From JAUIJL01 sp965366625 (lineage in GTDB: Bacteria > Acidobacteriota > Thermoanaerobaculia > Multivoradales > J023): DNA of 64,000 nucleotides. Below the pieces are notes generated by a model, which was given only the letters and a program-made list of their open reading frames with translations, made no database searches and was not told the DNA's origin. Positions 26,903 to 35,225 of the stretch are shown in pieces (within the stretch, counting starts at the first letter, position 1; every line of letters starts with the position of its first letter). Position numbers and translations under genes: made by a program. Where the stretch lies: the NCBI GenBank assembly GCA_965366625.1, contig CBDUGP010000045.1, positions 1-64,000 of the forward strand, in the 5' to 3' direction.

Positions 26903-28381
26903 TTACTCGGCGTCGACATTCTCGATCACCGTGTCGATCCTCGGTCGAAGGGCTTCGTAGAGTTCGGCGGGCACCCGGAAGATGAGCTCCACCCGCAAGG
27001 AGTCGCTCAAGGTATAGACACGGTGCTGGACCCACGCTTGGCCGTTGCGCTCGAAATCACCGACGAAGCTGATGGCCGGGCGACCGTCGAGGGTGCTTTC
27101 GGTCCAGCTGTCTTGGCGGAGCTCGAACCCTTCGAAGCGTTTCTTCGCCCCGGCGAGCTCCCGCTCGGCGGTCTCTTTCAGCGTCGGGCAGCGTCCCGGA
27201 GGGCAGCGGTCCAATTCGATCGAGCTGATCGCCGCGGCGTCGGGGTCGAGCAGGCGAACCATGGCTTTGCCTTTGCGCCCCGGCACCCGATAGATGTAGG
27301 GAATCCAACCGTTGGGCAGCTTGCCCGCGAAGCCGAAGTCGTCCAAGGCGAAGTCCACCTCCGCAGCCCGCTCGACCCGACCGATTTCCGCCAGCTCAAC
27401 CACCACTCCGCCGCCCTTGATCTTGAGCGGATAACGTTCCGGGCCGGTGGAGATCCAATAGGTCTCGCCGTTGTCGATTGCTACTTTGAAGCATTCAAAC
27501 TCACCGGCCGGCACGCGGCAGGTTTTCTTCGCCTTAACCTCCAAACCCAACTCGATGATCGTCGCGGTCCAGATCGGCAGCAGGTTGAGCTTGACCCCAT
27601 AGCCGACCTCCAGGGGCAACAATCGCATCAGATGCATGGTTTGATCGTTGTCGAAGACCGCCTGATGGGACTCCAAGAATTGAGACTCGTCGGCTTGGGT
27701 TTGGACCGTGACGCCTTCGGGCTCGAAAGTGGCGATGGCGTTGCCGAGCACACCGTGTCGAATGGCGCTGCGGATCGGTCGATGGGTTTCGGCATCCACA
27801 AAGCTCCAACTGACCCCGTAGTTGTCGCTTTGGTTGGCGGCGAATCGACGCATCTCGAGACGCCACGCCTCGCGACCCTCCACCTCCGTCGACTCCGCCC
27901 GCAGATATAGGGCGCCGAATTCCTTGCCCGTGGGCAGGCTCATTTTGTAGGTCAAGGCCTCGCCGTCCACCCACGGCACCTCCGGGCTCAAAGGCAACGA
28001 CGGTTGGGCCGCGACCAGCTCCTTCTGAGCCTGGGCCACCAACTGCTCTTGCTCGGGAAAGCGCTCGATCAGGCGCTCAAAGGCCTGGCGCGCCTGGGCC
28101 TCGTCGCCACCCTTCAGGTGGCACATGCCGAGTCGGAATTGGGCTTGGGCGGCATGGCGTCGGTTGGCTTGGTCGTTGTCGACAATGCTCGAATAGATTT
28201 CGATCGCCGTGGCCAGATCCCCCACCGTCTGCTCGGTGTAGATCCCTTTCTCCAACAGCTCCGCCGGAGATTCGGCAGCCGCGGGAATGGCGAGCAGCGA
28301 AATAAGGACCCAGGTCACCGCCGAGGTGAAAGCTGCGGTCAGTAGGGTCGACGCTATTTTCGATCTGATGTTTAAGCTCAT
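26903..28381 (-). CDS. Exported TPR and DUF3108-like protein
   Basis: From the chosen start the protein is 492 aa. It has a signal peptide or N-terminal membrane anchor (AVTWVLISLLAIPAAAES). Residues about 40-120 form a TPR-like repeat region (AIEIYSSIVDNDQANRRHAAQAQFRLGMCH, then QARQAFERLIERFPEQ), as in BamD/YbgF-type proteins. Residues about 140-360 resemble DUF3108 (DGEALTYKMSL, then VEGREAWRLEMRRF and VPAGEFECFKVAI). The C-terminal part contains two close Cys (DRCPPGRCP). The second ATG was preferred because AAGGAG lies 9 bases before it. An ATG six codons earlier is possible. It is the first gene of the operon with the sensor kinase 36 bp downstream, so it may supply or modulate the sensed signal. 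Confidence 0.75.
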   Translation of the reverse strand: MSLNIRSKIASTLLTAAFTSAVTWVLISLLAIPAAAESPAELLEKGIYTEQTVGDLATAIEIYSSIVDNDQANRRHAAQAQFRLGMCHLKGGDEAQARQAFERLIERFPEQEQLVAQAQKELVAAQPSLPLSPEVPWVDGEALTYKMSLPTGKEFGALYLRAESTEVEGREAWRLEMRRFAANQSDNYGVSWSFVDAETHRPIRSAIRHGVLGNAIATFEPEGVTVQTQADESQFLESHQAVFDNDQTMHLMRLLPLEVGYGVKLNLLPIWTATIIELGLEVKAKKTCRVPAGEFECFKVAIDNGETYWISTGPERYPLKIKGGGVVVELAEIGRVERAAEVDFALDDFGFAGKLPNGWIPYIYRVPGRKGKAMVRLLDPDAAAISSIELDRCPPGRCPTLKETAERELAGAKKRFEGFELRQDSWTESTLDGRPAISFVGDFERNGQAWVQHRVYTLSDSLRVELIFRVPAELYEALRPRIDTVIENVDAE

Positions 28382-28446
28382 CTTGGAAGTCTCCTTCAAG
28401 GTTTCCTTCGGTGTTGCTGTCTACCAAGGAGACGATACCCAGGGCA

Positions 28447-28464
28447 TGTTACCGCTTTGTTACC
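28447..28464. promoter_or_regulatory. Pho-box-like direct repeat before the kinase/regulator operon
   Basis: Two perfect TGTTACC heptamers lie at 28447-28453 and 28458-28464, separated by 4 bases, an 11-bp pitch. OmpR/PhoB-family regulators bind 7-bp direct repeats with this spacing. The site lies 66-83 bases upstream of the minus-strand operon that ends in such a regulator, so autoregulation is plausible. It also lies about 115 bases upstream of the divergent CNNM gene. Confidence 0.45.
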
Positions 28465-28579
28465 AACGGTTCCTATTCTTGTCCAAGAGGGCCAGCGGGC
28501 TCACCGAGCCCGACCGTCATAGGGCGGCGCCACAGCTAAATTCATGCTAGGTTGAGCAATCTATGAGCGACCTATTACT

Positions 28580-29905
28580 ATGACTGAAATCCTCCTAAAA
28601 CTAGCGGCCACCGCCGTTTTCATCGGCCTCAACGGATTCTTCGTGGCGGCCGAATTTGCCTTGGTCAAAGCCCGTGCCTCGCGCATTGAGGCGATGGCGG
28701 AAACTGGGACGAGATCGGCTGAGACCGTCAAGAAAATCCTCGGCGACCTCAACCTCTACCTGTCCGCTTGCCAACTGGGCATCACCATCGCCAGCTTGAT
28801 TCTGGGCTGGCTGGCCGAGCCGGCGGTAGCGGCGTTGATGGTCTTGGGCGCCGAATCTCTCGGCTATCAGGTCCACGACAGTGCTGCCTTCCATCTCTTC
28901 GCCTTGGCCGTGGCCTTGACCCTGATCACGATTCTGCACGTGATCGTCGGCGAGCAGGTGCCTAAGATTTGGGCCATCCGCAAGCCCGAGTCCACTTCCT
29001 TGGCCCTGGGCTACCCGCTTTGGCTGTTCACCCTGGTGTTCAAACCATTCATCTACTTCGTCAACTCCCTGTCGAATACGGTGCTGCGATGGGTCGGCTT
29101 AAAAGACGACGGTGGACACGACACCGTGCACGACATCGACGAACTCCGGGCTATCCTACTGGCCGCCTCCCAGGCCGGTCGTATCACGAGCCGTCAACAG
29201 GCTTTTGGCGACAACATTCTGGGATTGGTGAATCTGCGGGTCCGGCACATCATGTTGCCGCGGGTCGACGTGGTTTACGTGTCGACACGTTTGACCCCAG
29301 AAGAGAATCTAAGGGTGATCCGGGACAGCCAACACTCCCGCTTTCCCGTGGCCGATCCGGATTTGGATTCCGCGGTCGGAATTGTGCACTCCAAAGACAT
29401 CTTGGTATCGATGTTGGAAGAAGGCACCACCAAAAAGCTCGCCGAGCTGGCCCGGCCCATTCCTTCCGTGCCCGACACCATGTTGATCTCGTCCCTGATT
29501 CGAGGCCTACAGGGAGAACGGACCCACTGCGCCATGGTGGTCGACGAACACGGCACCACCGTCGGCATGGTCTTCCTGGAAGACGCCCTCGAAGAAATCG
29601 TCGGACCCCTTCCCGACGAATTCGATGAGGTGGAAATCCTCGACCACGACGACCAAGGTCACGTGATCGAAATGGCCGGCAGCCTGGCCTTGCCCGAAGC
29701 CGCCAAACACTTAGACCTGGACCTAGGCACCGAAGAAGACACCGTCGCCGGATTCGTCGTCTCCCGCTTCGGACGCATCCCCAAAGTCGGCGATCAAATC
29801 GACGCGCCACCGTATCGGATTCGCGTGCTCAAAATGGAAAAACGCCGCGTGTCCAGAGTCAGCTTCGAGATCCTCGAGGACGAAGGCGGGACCGAAGAGC
29901 ACTGA
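28580..29905 (+). CDS. CNNM/CorC-family membrane protein (hemolysin C-like)
   Basis: This 441-aa protein has the standard order DUF21-CBS-CBS-CorC_HlyC. Residues 1-190 form the DUF21 membrane domain with three to four helices and the signature GLNGFFVAAEFALVKARASRIE. A CBS pair follows at about 215-335 (IMLPRVDVVYVSTRLTPEENL and VPDTMLISSLIRGLQGERTHCAMVVDEHGTTVGMV). The last 80 residues are the CorC/HlyC domain (VIEMAGSLALPEAAKHLDL, then ITVAGFVV-like core and GRIPKVGDQI). The family acts in the inner membrane in divalent cation export or homeostasis, with CBS domains binding nucleotides. Length is typical. It stands alone, divergent from the kinase operon, and no clear ribosome site precedes the ATG. 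Confidence 0.92.
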   Translation: MTEILLKLAATAVFIGLNGFFVAAEFALVKARASRIEAMAETGTRSAETVKKILGDLNLYLSACQLGITIASLILGWLAEPAVAALMVLGAESLGYQVHDSAAFHLFALAVALTLITILHVIVGEQVPKIWAIRKPESTSLALGYPLWLFTLVFKPFIYFVNSLSNTVLRWVGLKDDGGHDTVHDIDELRAILLAASQAGRITSRQQAFGDNILGLVNLRVRHIMLPRVDVVYVSTRLTPEENLRVIRDSQHSRFPVADPDLDSAVGIVHSKDILVSMLEEGTTKKLAELARPIPSVPDTMLISSLIRGLQGERTHCAMVVDEHGTTVGMVFLEDALEEIVGPLPDEFDEVEILDHDDQGHVIEMAGSLALPEAAKHLDLDLGTEEDTVAGFVVSRFGRIPKVGDQIDAPPYRIRVLKMEKRRVSRVSFEILEDEGGTEEH

Positions 29906-30268
29906 GCGTCGAGGTCGCGACTGGGCTTGCCCTGGTTCGGTGGGCAGTTTAGTAGTTATGGGTTTTCAGATAGCACACATCATGAAGACTCAAACTCAAC
30001 TCAACTCAAAGCCGGGCCGATCGTCCGCCTATGGTCTCTACCGCCTGCGGGTCTCAGCCTGTAGGGCGAAAGTCCTAACCTAAAGCCCGTCAACGCCGCG
30101 CTGCGTCCTTCCTGCTGCTTTCTGACCTTCTGGATCTCTTCCTTTGCGGGGGGACTGGGGCGTAGACTCGGGCGAGGAAATCTGCGCGGAGGTGGAGTTA
30201 GGGGAAGACGCCCTTGCGGATGCCGGAGATGCTCGGGACGCCTGCGGGGGTTTGCTGCGTCCGGCTGA

Positions 30269-30451
30269 TCCGATACGACGAGCCACTACCTCTGCCGCGC
30301 CGACATCGACGAAAACACGGGTCTCGAAACCTCGGTTTACGACGTCTCCGATCTGCGCACCGGCCTGACATTCGACAAGCTGGGCCGGTTACGCTTCGTC
30401 AACCCCGAAAACACCTTGCGCGGTGCTCACCCACAGACTGAGCCTATTTGA
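30269..30451 (+). pseudogene. Possible remnant of an Rhs-like coding sequence
   Basis: The 631-bp stretch between the CNNM gene and the RecQ gene has no intact gene. From 30269 to a TGA at 30449-30451 one frame is open and reads protein-like: SHYLCRADIDENTG, then VYDVSDLRTGLTFDKLGRL. The latter resembles the YDxxGRL/FDKLGRL repeats of Rhs/YD proteins. A TGA closes the frame at 30266 upstream. It is best read as a decayed fragment and could be chance. The rest of the gap shows nothing. Confidence 0.3.
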
Positions 30452-30536
30452 TAATCTTTGTCGAGCTGACCGTCAAGCTATGACAGAATTTTCGAATCTC
30501 GTAACCATGCAACTTCGGAGCGCCTACTGTTTGATC

Positions 30537-32234
30537 ATGTCTGATCTGAAAGAAACAGCGCATCAGTATCTACGGCAGGCCCTCAGCAACTCAAACGCCG
30601 AACTCCACACAGGGCAATGGGAAGCAATCCGATCTCTGATCGAAGATCGCAGCCGACTCTTGGTGATTCAACGCACCGGCTGGGGCAAGAGTATGGTCTA
30701 TTTCCTAACGACTCGGCTTCTACGGGACCATGGAAAGGGGCCGACCCTGCTTGTTTCGCCCTTGCTCGCTCTGATGCGCAATCAGATTCAAGCTGCGGCA
30801 CGAATCGGCGTTCGGGCAGCAACGATCAACTCCTCAAATCGCGCAGAATGGGATCACGCCGAAGCAGCCTTGCAGAACGACGAGGTAGACGTGCTGTTGA
30901 TCTCGCCGGAAAGGTTGAGCAACCCTTCATTTCGCAGCAAGCTGCTTCCGACCTTCGCTAGCCGAGTCGGCCTTTTTGTGGTGGATGAAGCCCACTGCAT
31001 CTCGGATTGGGGGCACGATTTCCGTCCGGACTATAGGCGCATTATCCGCATTCTTCAGGCACTACCAGAAAATGTCCCTGTGCTCGCCACCACAGCAACT
31101 GCAAACGACCGTGTGATCGACGATATCCGTCGGCAATTTGGTGAAACACTCATCGTGATGCGAGGGACTCTTGGCAGGAAGTCGCTCAAATTACAGGCCA
31201 TTCACCTACCTACCCCTTCGGAACGGTTGGCATGGCTTGCGGAGCAACTTCCCGGTTTGGCCGGTAGCGTTATCGTTTACGTTCGAACGGTACGAGATGC
31301 GGAGCGCGTATCCAAATGGTTGCGTTTAAGTGGCGTAGACGCACATCATTACTACGGTAGCCTATCGTCCGACAGGCGAGAACAGCTCGAACAAGCTCTG
31401 CTCAATAACGAAGTGAAGGCCTTGGTGGCAACGGGAGCACTCGGAATGGGTTTCGACAAACCCGACCTCCGCTTCGTCGTCCATTATCAAAGGCCTGGAT
31501 CCGTCGTGGAATACTATCAACAAGTTGGGCGAGCAGGCCGCGATGGCGCCCCGGCCTATGGAGTGCTTCTGAGCGGCGAAGAGGATGACAACATCACAGA
31601 CTATTTCATCCGCTCCGCTTTCCCACCACACCATCATGTCAAAAGGGTATTAGAGGTATTGGAACAGGAAGAAGGTGGGTTGACGAAGCTAGAGTTGCAG
31701 ACCCAGGTAAATCTAAGCCCGGGCCGAATCGAACATGTTCTCAAGCTTATGAGCGTCCTGGACAGCGCTCCCGTCGTGCAACGGCGCGAACTCCATGGCG
31801 ACAGTCCCAAACCGGTAAATGTATTTTACGCTACGGGCATACCCTACACCCCGGACACACAACGACGCCGGACGCTGGAGCAGACTAGGCGAGCCGAGCA
31901 AGAGGGCTTCAAGCTCTATATGGCTGGCGAGATCTGCCATATGACCTTTCTTCGAGAAGCTCTCAATGACAAGGGATGTAGGCCATGCGGCCGCTGCGCT
32001 GTTTGCCGGAACAGCCCCTTGCTCTCCAATACTATATCGCCATCATCGGTGCAAAAGGCCGTCCAATTTCTGAAGCACAGCTATCGGCAAATCAAGCCGA
32101 GACAGCGTCAACCAGACCGCAAAGGAATTCCGCGACACCTTCTAGCTGAAGAGGGCTGTGCACTAAGCGTCTACGGCGATCCGGGGTGGGGTGAGATCGT
32201 ACGTCGTGGCAAGTATCAAGAAGACCAATTCTGA
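30537..32234 (+). CDS. RecQ-family DNA helicase, followed in frame by a phosphoribosyltransferase domain
   Basis: From the ATG at 30537 the protein is 565 aa. Helicase motifs are complete: motif I QRTGWGKS (GKS at 50-52, with Trp where RecQ usually has Gly), motif II VDEAHCISDWGHDFRPDY with the RecQ aromatic-rich loop, motif III ATTATA, motif V TGALGMGFDKPD and motif VI QQVGRAGRDG. The RecQ zinc site is present as C-x13-C-x2-C-x2-C-x2-C (GCRPCGRCAVC). It should unwind DNA 3' to 5'. The C-terminus ends GDPGWGEIVRRGKYQEDQF, then TGA, and the same frame continues into a phosphoribosyltransferase domain. In fused relatives I recall, this segment is the internal linker. In-frame starts at 30423 and 30480 also exist and no clear ribosome site decides between them. 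Confidence 0.88.
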   Translation: MSDLKETAHQYLRQALSNSNAELHTGQWEAIRSLIEDRSRLLVIQRTGWGKSMVYFLTTRLLRDHGKGPTLLVSPLLALMRNQIQAAARIGVRAATINSSNRAEWDHAEAALQNDEVDVLLISPERLSNPSFRSKLLPTFASRVGLFVVDEAHCISDWGHDFRPDYRRIIRILQALPENVPVLATTATANDRVIDDIRRQFGETLIVMRGTLGRKSLKLQAIHLPTPSERLAWLAEQLPGLAGSVIVYVRTVRDAERVSKWLRLSGVDAHHYYGSLSSDRREQLEQALLNNEVKALVATGALGMGFDKPDLRFVVHYQRPGSVVEYYQQVGRAGRDGAPAYGVLLSGEEDDNITDYFIRSAFPPHHHVKRVLEVLEQEEGGLTKLELQTQVNLSPGRIEHVLKLMSVLDSAPVVQRRELHGDSPKPVNVFYATGIPYTPDTQRRRTLEQTRRAEQEGFKLYMAGEICHMTFLREALNDKGCRPCGRCAVCRNSPLLSNTISPSSVQKAVQFLKHSYRQIKPRQRQPDRKGIPRHLLAEEGCALSVYGDPGWGEIVRRGKYQEDQF

Positions 32235-32240
32235 CACGAC

Positions 32241-32675
32241 TTGGTAGAAGCCGCAGCTGAGATGGTTGAGAGGGCCAAGCGAGAGGAGGCTGGGGAACGT
32301 ATCCGGGTATATGGAAATCCAAGCCCGGCCTGGGTGACATGCGTGCCGTCACTCCGACACCCAGAGCTCGTGCCTTCCTTTGCGCGGCGCCTTGCTGTGC
32401 GTCTCCGTTTACCCTTTACAAACGCCGTTCGAAAGGTTAGGGACACACCACCTCAAAAGGAACAGGAAAACAGCCATTACCAGCTTCAAAACCTGGATCG
32501 CGTCTTTGAAGTGACAATACCTGGGGAGTATCGCGGCCACCCCGTCCTGTTGGTAGACGACATGGTGGATTCCCGCTGGACGCTGACGGTACTCGCCGGG
32601 CTCCTCCGCGAACATGGTGCAAGTCTTGTCTATCCTCTCGCTCTAGCTGAGACGACCGGAAAAACGGAGGAATAG
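32241..32675 (+). CDS. Phosphoribosyltransferase-like domain in frame with RecQ
   Basis: This stretch encodes about 144 aa of a type I phosphoribosyltransferase-like domain. Residues near AWVTCVPSLRHPELVPSFARRLA precede a core VLLVDDMVDSRWTLTVLAGLL, which corresponds to the PRPP-binding loop (hydrophobic stretch, two acids, then Ser/Thr). It lies in the same reading frame as the RecQ gene, two codons after its TGA. The only candidate start is TTG at 32241 with no good ribosome site, so independent translation is doubtful. It may be the C-terminal half of a RecQ-phosphoribosyltransferase protein that is split by a nonsense codon, reached by readthrough, or expressed by reinitiation. The next gene's ribosome site (GGAGG) lies in its last codons. 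Confidence 0.7.
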   Translation: MVEAAAEMVERAKREEAGERIRVYGNPSPAWVTCVPSLRHPELVPSFARRLAVRLRLPFTNAVRKVRDTPPQKEQENSHYQLQNLDRVFEVTIPGEYRGHPVLLVDDMVDSRWTLTVLAGLLREHGASLVYPLALAETTGKTEE

Positions 32676-32677
32676 TC

Positions 32678-34027
32678 GTGATTACCGACCACATTCTCCC
32701 TCCTGATACCCAAGCGATCCTTCTGCTCTGCGGCTATTTTGGCGGCCATGGGAATCGAGACATGAAGCCACTGTCACTGTCCGAATACAACAAGCTGGCA
32801 GTACAGTTGCATAAGAAAGGTCTCCGCCCAAGCCATATGGTCGAGGGTGATGTAAGGAAAAAGATCGATCAGATCTCTTTTGGAAAAATCGATCCGGAGC
32901 GGCTTCACTTCCTGCTCGGCAGAGGCGTCGAGATGGGGTTCGCTGTAGAGGAATGGGCACGGCAGGGCATTTGGGTTCTAAGCCGTGGCGACGAGTCCTA
33001 CCCCCGAATCTTGAAAGCCCGTCTACGCGAAACAGCCCCCCCACTTCTCTATGGTGTCGGCAATAGATTTTTGTTGAGAAATGGCGGACTCGGCATGGTC
33101 GGCTCACGGGATGCCGAAGACACGGCGCTACGATTCACAAGAGGTGTTGCGAGGCGATGTGCAGCGGAGCGGCTGAGCGTTGTCTCCGGAGGCGCCAAGG
33201 GAGTGGACCGCGAGGCAATGGCTGAAGCGCTTACTGCCGGCGGATTTGTTCTAGGAGTTTTGCCTGAAGGTATTGCAAAGATCGCAGTTTCAAAAGCAAA
33301 TCGCCGACCGATCGCGGAAGGCAGGCTGACCCTCGTCTCGCCTTACCACCCCAATGCTCGGTGGACCTCGGGCAATGCGATGGGTCGCAACAAGCATATT
33401 TACGCCTTCAGCGATTGGACGCTCGTGGTCAGCTCTGGGCTGACAGGAGGAACCTGGAACGGAGCAACCGAGAGCATCAAAAAGGGGTGGGGTCGCCTAT
33501 TGGTTCGAGCTTCCCCAGAAGCACCAGAGGGCAACACAAAGCTGATCGGATTAGGCGGAACACCTCTTGAGCCCGATGCGATAAAACATGCGGACTCGCT
33601 CCAAGAGCTCTTGGCTGGGCTATTCCAGGACGAGTACACTGGCAACGGAACCTACACTCTTTTCTCCCGGATGAGAAACAGCCCGACATCACAAGTGGAA
33701 GCCCAATCTCCTCATAGAATCGAGCCACCACAGGAGGTCGCGCAAAAGGTTCCAGACGATGGAAATAAGCCTAAGAGAACGAGATTACTTTCAACGGGTC
33801 GGCAAACCATAAAACCGGTGGTGGGCGACCTTTTGGAGGTCGTATGGCCTTCTCTCTCTCTAGCCTTCGTCGAGGAGCGGACCGACTCGGAGCTGGCAGA
33901 TTTTGCCACATCATTCAACATTCAAATCGGCCAATTGAAAGCTTGGGTTAAACAAGCCGTTGAGCAAGGATATGTAGAGAAGCGCACCCACCCTGTTCGC
34001 TACATCCTCAAACCCAAGGTTGAGTGA
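32678..34027 (+). CDS. DprA/Smf-like DNA-processing protein
   Basis: This 449-aa protein starts with GTG behind GGAGG, 2 bp after the phosphoribosyltransferase stop. The centre (residues about 110-310) is a DprA/Smf Rossmann domain: GMVGSRDAEDTALRFTRG, VVSGGAKGVDREAMAEAL, LGVLPEGIAK, then GRNKHIYAFSDWTLVVSSG and GGTWNGATES, equivalent to the family RNRxIAxLSD and GTLxTA motifs. A long linker leads to a C-terminal winged-helix-like segment (GQLKAWVKQAVEQGYVEKRTHP). DprA proteins bind single-stranded DNA and load RecA. Together with RecQ and a phosphoribosyltransferase this set is more likely a phage-conflict or DNA-entry module than the housekeeping competence gene. The last 134 bp are duplicated at 38101-38233. 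Confidence 0.87.
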   Translation: MITDHILPPDTQAILLLCGYFGGHGNRDMKPLSLSEYNKLAVQLHKKGLRPSHMVEGDVRKKIDQISFGKIDPERLHFLLGRGVEMGFAVEEWARQGIWVLSRGDESYPRILKARLRETAPPLLYGVGNRFLLRNGGLGMVGSRDAEDTALRFTRGVARRCAAERLSVVSGGAKGVDREAMAEALTAGGFVLGVLPEGIAKIAVSKANRRPIAEGRLTLVSPYHPNARWTSGNAMGRNKHIYAFSDWTLVVSSGLTGGTWNGATESIKKGWGRLLVRASPEAPEGNTKLIGLGGTPLEPDAIKHADSLQELLAGLFQDEYTGNGTYTLFSRMRNSPTSQVEAQSPHRIEPPQEVAQKVPDDGNKPKRTRLLSTGRQTIKPVVGDLLEVVWPSLSLAFVEERTDSELADFATSFNIQIGQLKAWVKQAVEQGYVEKRTHPVRYILKPKVE

Positions 34028-34045
34028 ACGAAAGCTAACCAGCAG

Positions 34046-34242
34046 GCCCACGCCCCGGCCCCATCTTTCATTCCCGGCAGCAGATAACCCACAAACGTCC
34101 GTTTGTAGTTAGTGGGATCTCGTGCTTTGAGCTCTAGGGCAATCGCCCGCAGCTGCTCCTCCGTCACCTTTCGATTCAACCGGATCGTCAGTGCTCGCTT
34201 TACGCCAGGGATGATTTGCTGGTCAATGATTGGGTAGGTCAC
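34046..34242 (-). pseudogene. Fragment of the zinc-ribbon gene found intact at 38500-39558
   Basis: On the minus strand, 34242-34046 encodes IIDQQIIPGVKRALTIRLNRKV and continues to FVGYLLPGMKDGAGAWA, almost the same as the middle of the intact gene at 38868-39066. The N-terminal zinc ribbon, membrane helix and C-terminal third are absent. The frame is open but ends in unrelated residues. It lies directly behind the DprA-like gene, in the same arrangement as the duplicated DprA tail and intact gene at 38-39.6 kb. Confidence 0.75.
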
Positions 34243-34762
34243 ATCGTCAACTCCGGCCAGCCGGGCGACGGTCCCCAGTTGAAGCTGCCGTCGTCACTCG
34301 GCATCTCACCCAGCAGGGGTTCCTCCGCAAGATGAGTCCGAAGGAGAAGGGATTTCAAACCCTTCACTTCAAGGCCCAGGCGTCGGCAACACCTCGCTAA
34401 CGTAGCCAACCCCGGCAGCAACGTCGGTCTGGGTTGGAAGATGCACTTTGGCAAACTCTTCGCGCCCGAGGACTCTGCCCACTTCCCGTCCGGTTTGGGT
34501 CTCGTCGATCACGACCGATGGCCCAATCGAGACGCGGATTCGACCGATGGCCCATCATTGGAGTTTGGGATCTGGCGGCCTGGATCAGCTTAGAACAACT
34601 ACAGAATTAATCAGATTAAAACAACGATCTTTGACTTGCTTTGCAATCAGGGGATAAAATGCTGAGCATCATAGCGAAGGATTAGCTGAGCAGACCAATC
34701 CTACGGTACAGGGATTGCTGACTACACCTCAAGACTTGCGGTATCGGAGAAATGGACAACCT
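34243..34762 (+). other. Gene-free stretch with a possible Rhs-like fragment
   Basis: No intact gene is seen in these 520 bases. A frame from about 34390 to a TAG near 34595 reads NPGSNVGLGWKMHFGKLF and on through GPSLEFGIWRPGSA, which recalls the GLGWR...G opening of Rhs core proteins. It may match the fragment at 30269-30451 on the far side of the RecQ-DprA module. A 14-bp direct repeat (CGACCGATGGCCCA at 34512 and 34541) is also present. The last part is AT-richer and may hold the promoter of the next gene. Confidence 0.3.
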
Positions 34763-35188
34763 ATGAGCAAACCGAATATGTATATCGCCATGGCGCTTGT
34801 AGCTCTTTGCTTCTCAGCTTTCGCTTACGCTGAAGAAAGCCCGCCCATCGAATGCAACGCGGACGCAGACCACGCTTCCGGTGACCAACCTCATACCCAA
34901 GGTACAGATGATCCGAACGAAGATGATCAATGTCATGGGAAACCCGGAGACGTGGGAGTCTGCCTGGTGGGATCAGGCAATGCTTCGGCTGGAATGACCT
35001 GTATTGTAGAGGTCTCAGGTAGCTTGATCTTGAGAGGATGTGTCGCGAACGCTCAATGCACCCCCGGCCAATCTCTCTCGTGCGGTGGACTAAACGCTGA
35101 AGCAGTAGCCGGGATTGATCGTGGAACGGGAAAAGCCTACGTTCATTGTAAGAAGGGCCTGGCTACTTCATTTTTGGCTTGCCCGTAA
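34763..35188 (+). CDS. Small Cys-containing exported protein
   Basis: This 141-aa protein has a clear signal peptide (YIAMALVALCFSAFAYAEE). The mature part is acidic and has about ten Cys residues (IECNAD, DQCHGK, VGVCLVG, MTCIVE, RGCVANAQC, SLSCGG, VHCKKG, LACP), which suggests disulfide bonds outside the cytoplasm. I do not recognise a family. The ATG at 34763 was chosen because it opens the signal peptide, and an upstream in-frame start at 34715 has no support. The next gene starts 38 bp later, so they may be co-expressed. Base composition is lower in GC than in the export operon. Confidence 0.6.
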   Translation: MSKPNMYIAMALVALCFSAFAYAEESPPIECNADADHASGDQPHTQGTDDPNEDDQCHGKPGDVGVCLVGSGNASAGMTCIVEVSGSLILRGCVANAQCTPGQSLSCGGLNAEAVAGIDRGTGKAYVHCKKGLATSFLACP

Positions 35189-35225
35189 ACGACCAGTTTT
35201 AGAATCACCCTTGAAAGCATTGTCA

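Noticed and set aside
26447..27910. 487-codon plus-strand frame opposite the sensor kinase and TPR protein
   Set aside because: Antisense shadow. The minus strand carries kinase and DUF3108-like motifs in this stretch.
30423..30536. N-terminal extension of RecQ from 30423
   Set aside because: The extra 38 residues show no RecQ similarity and the segment overlaps the protein-like fragment ending at 30451.
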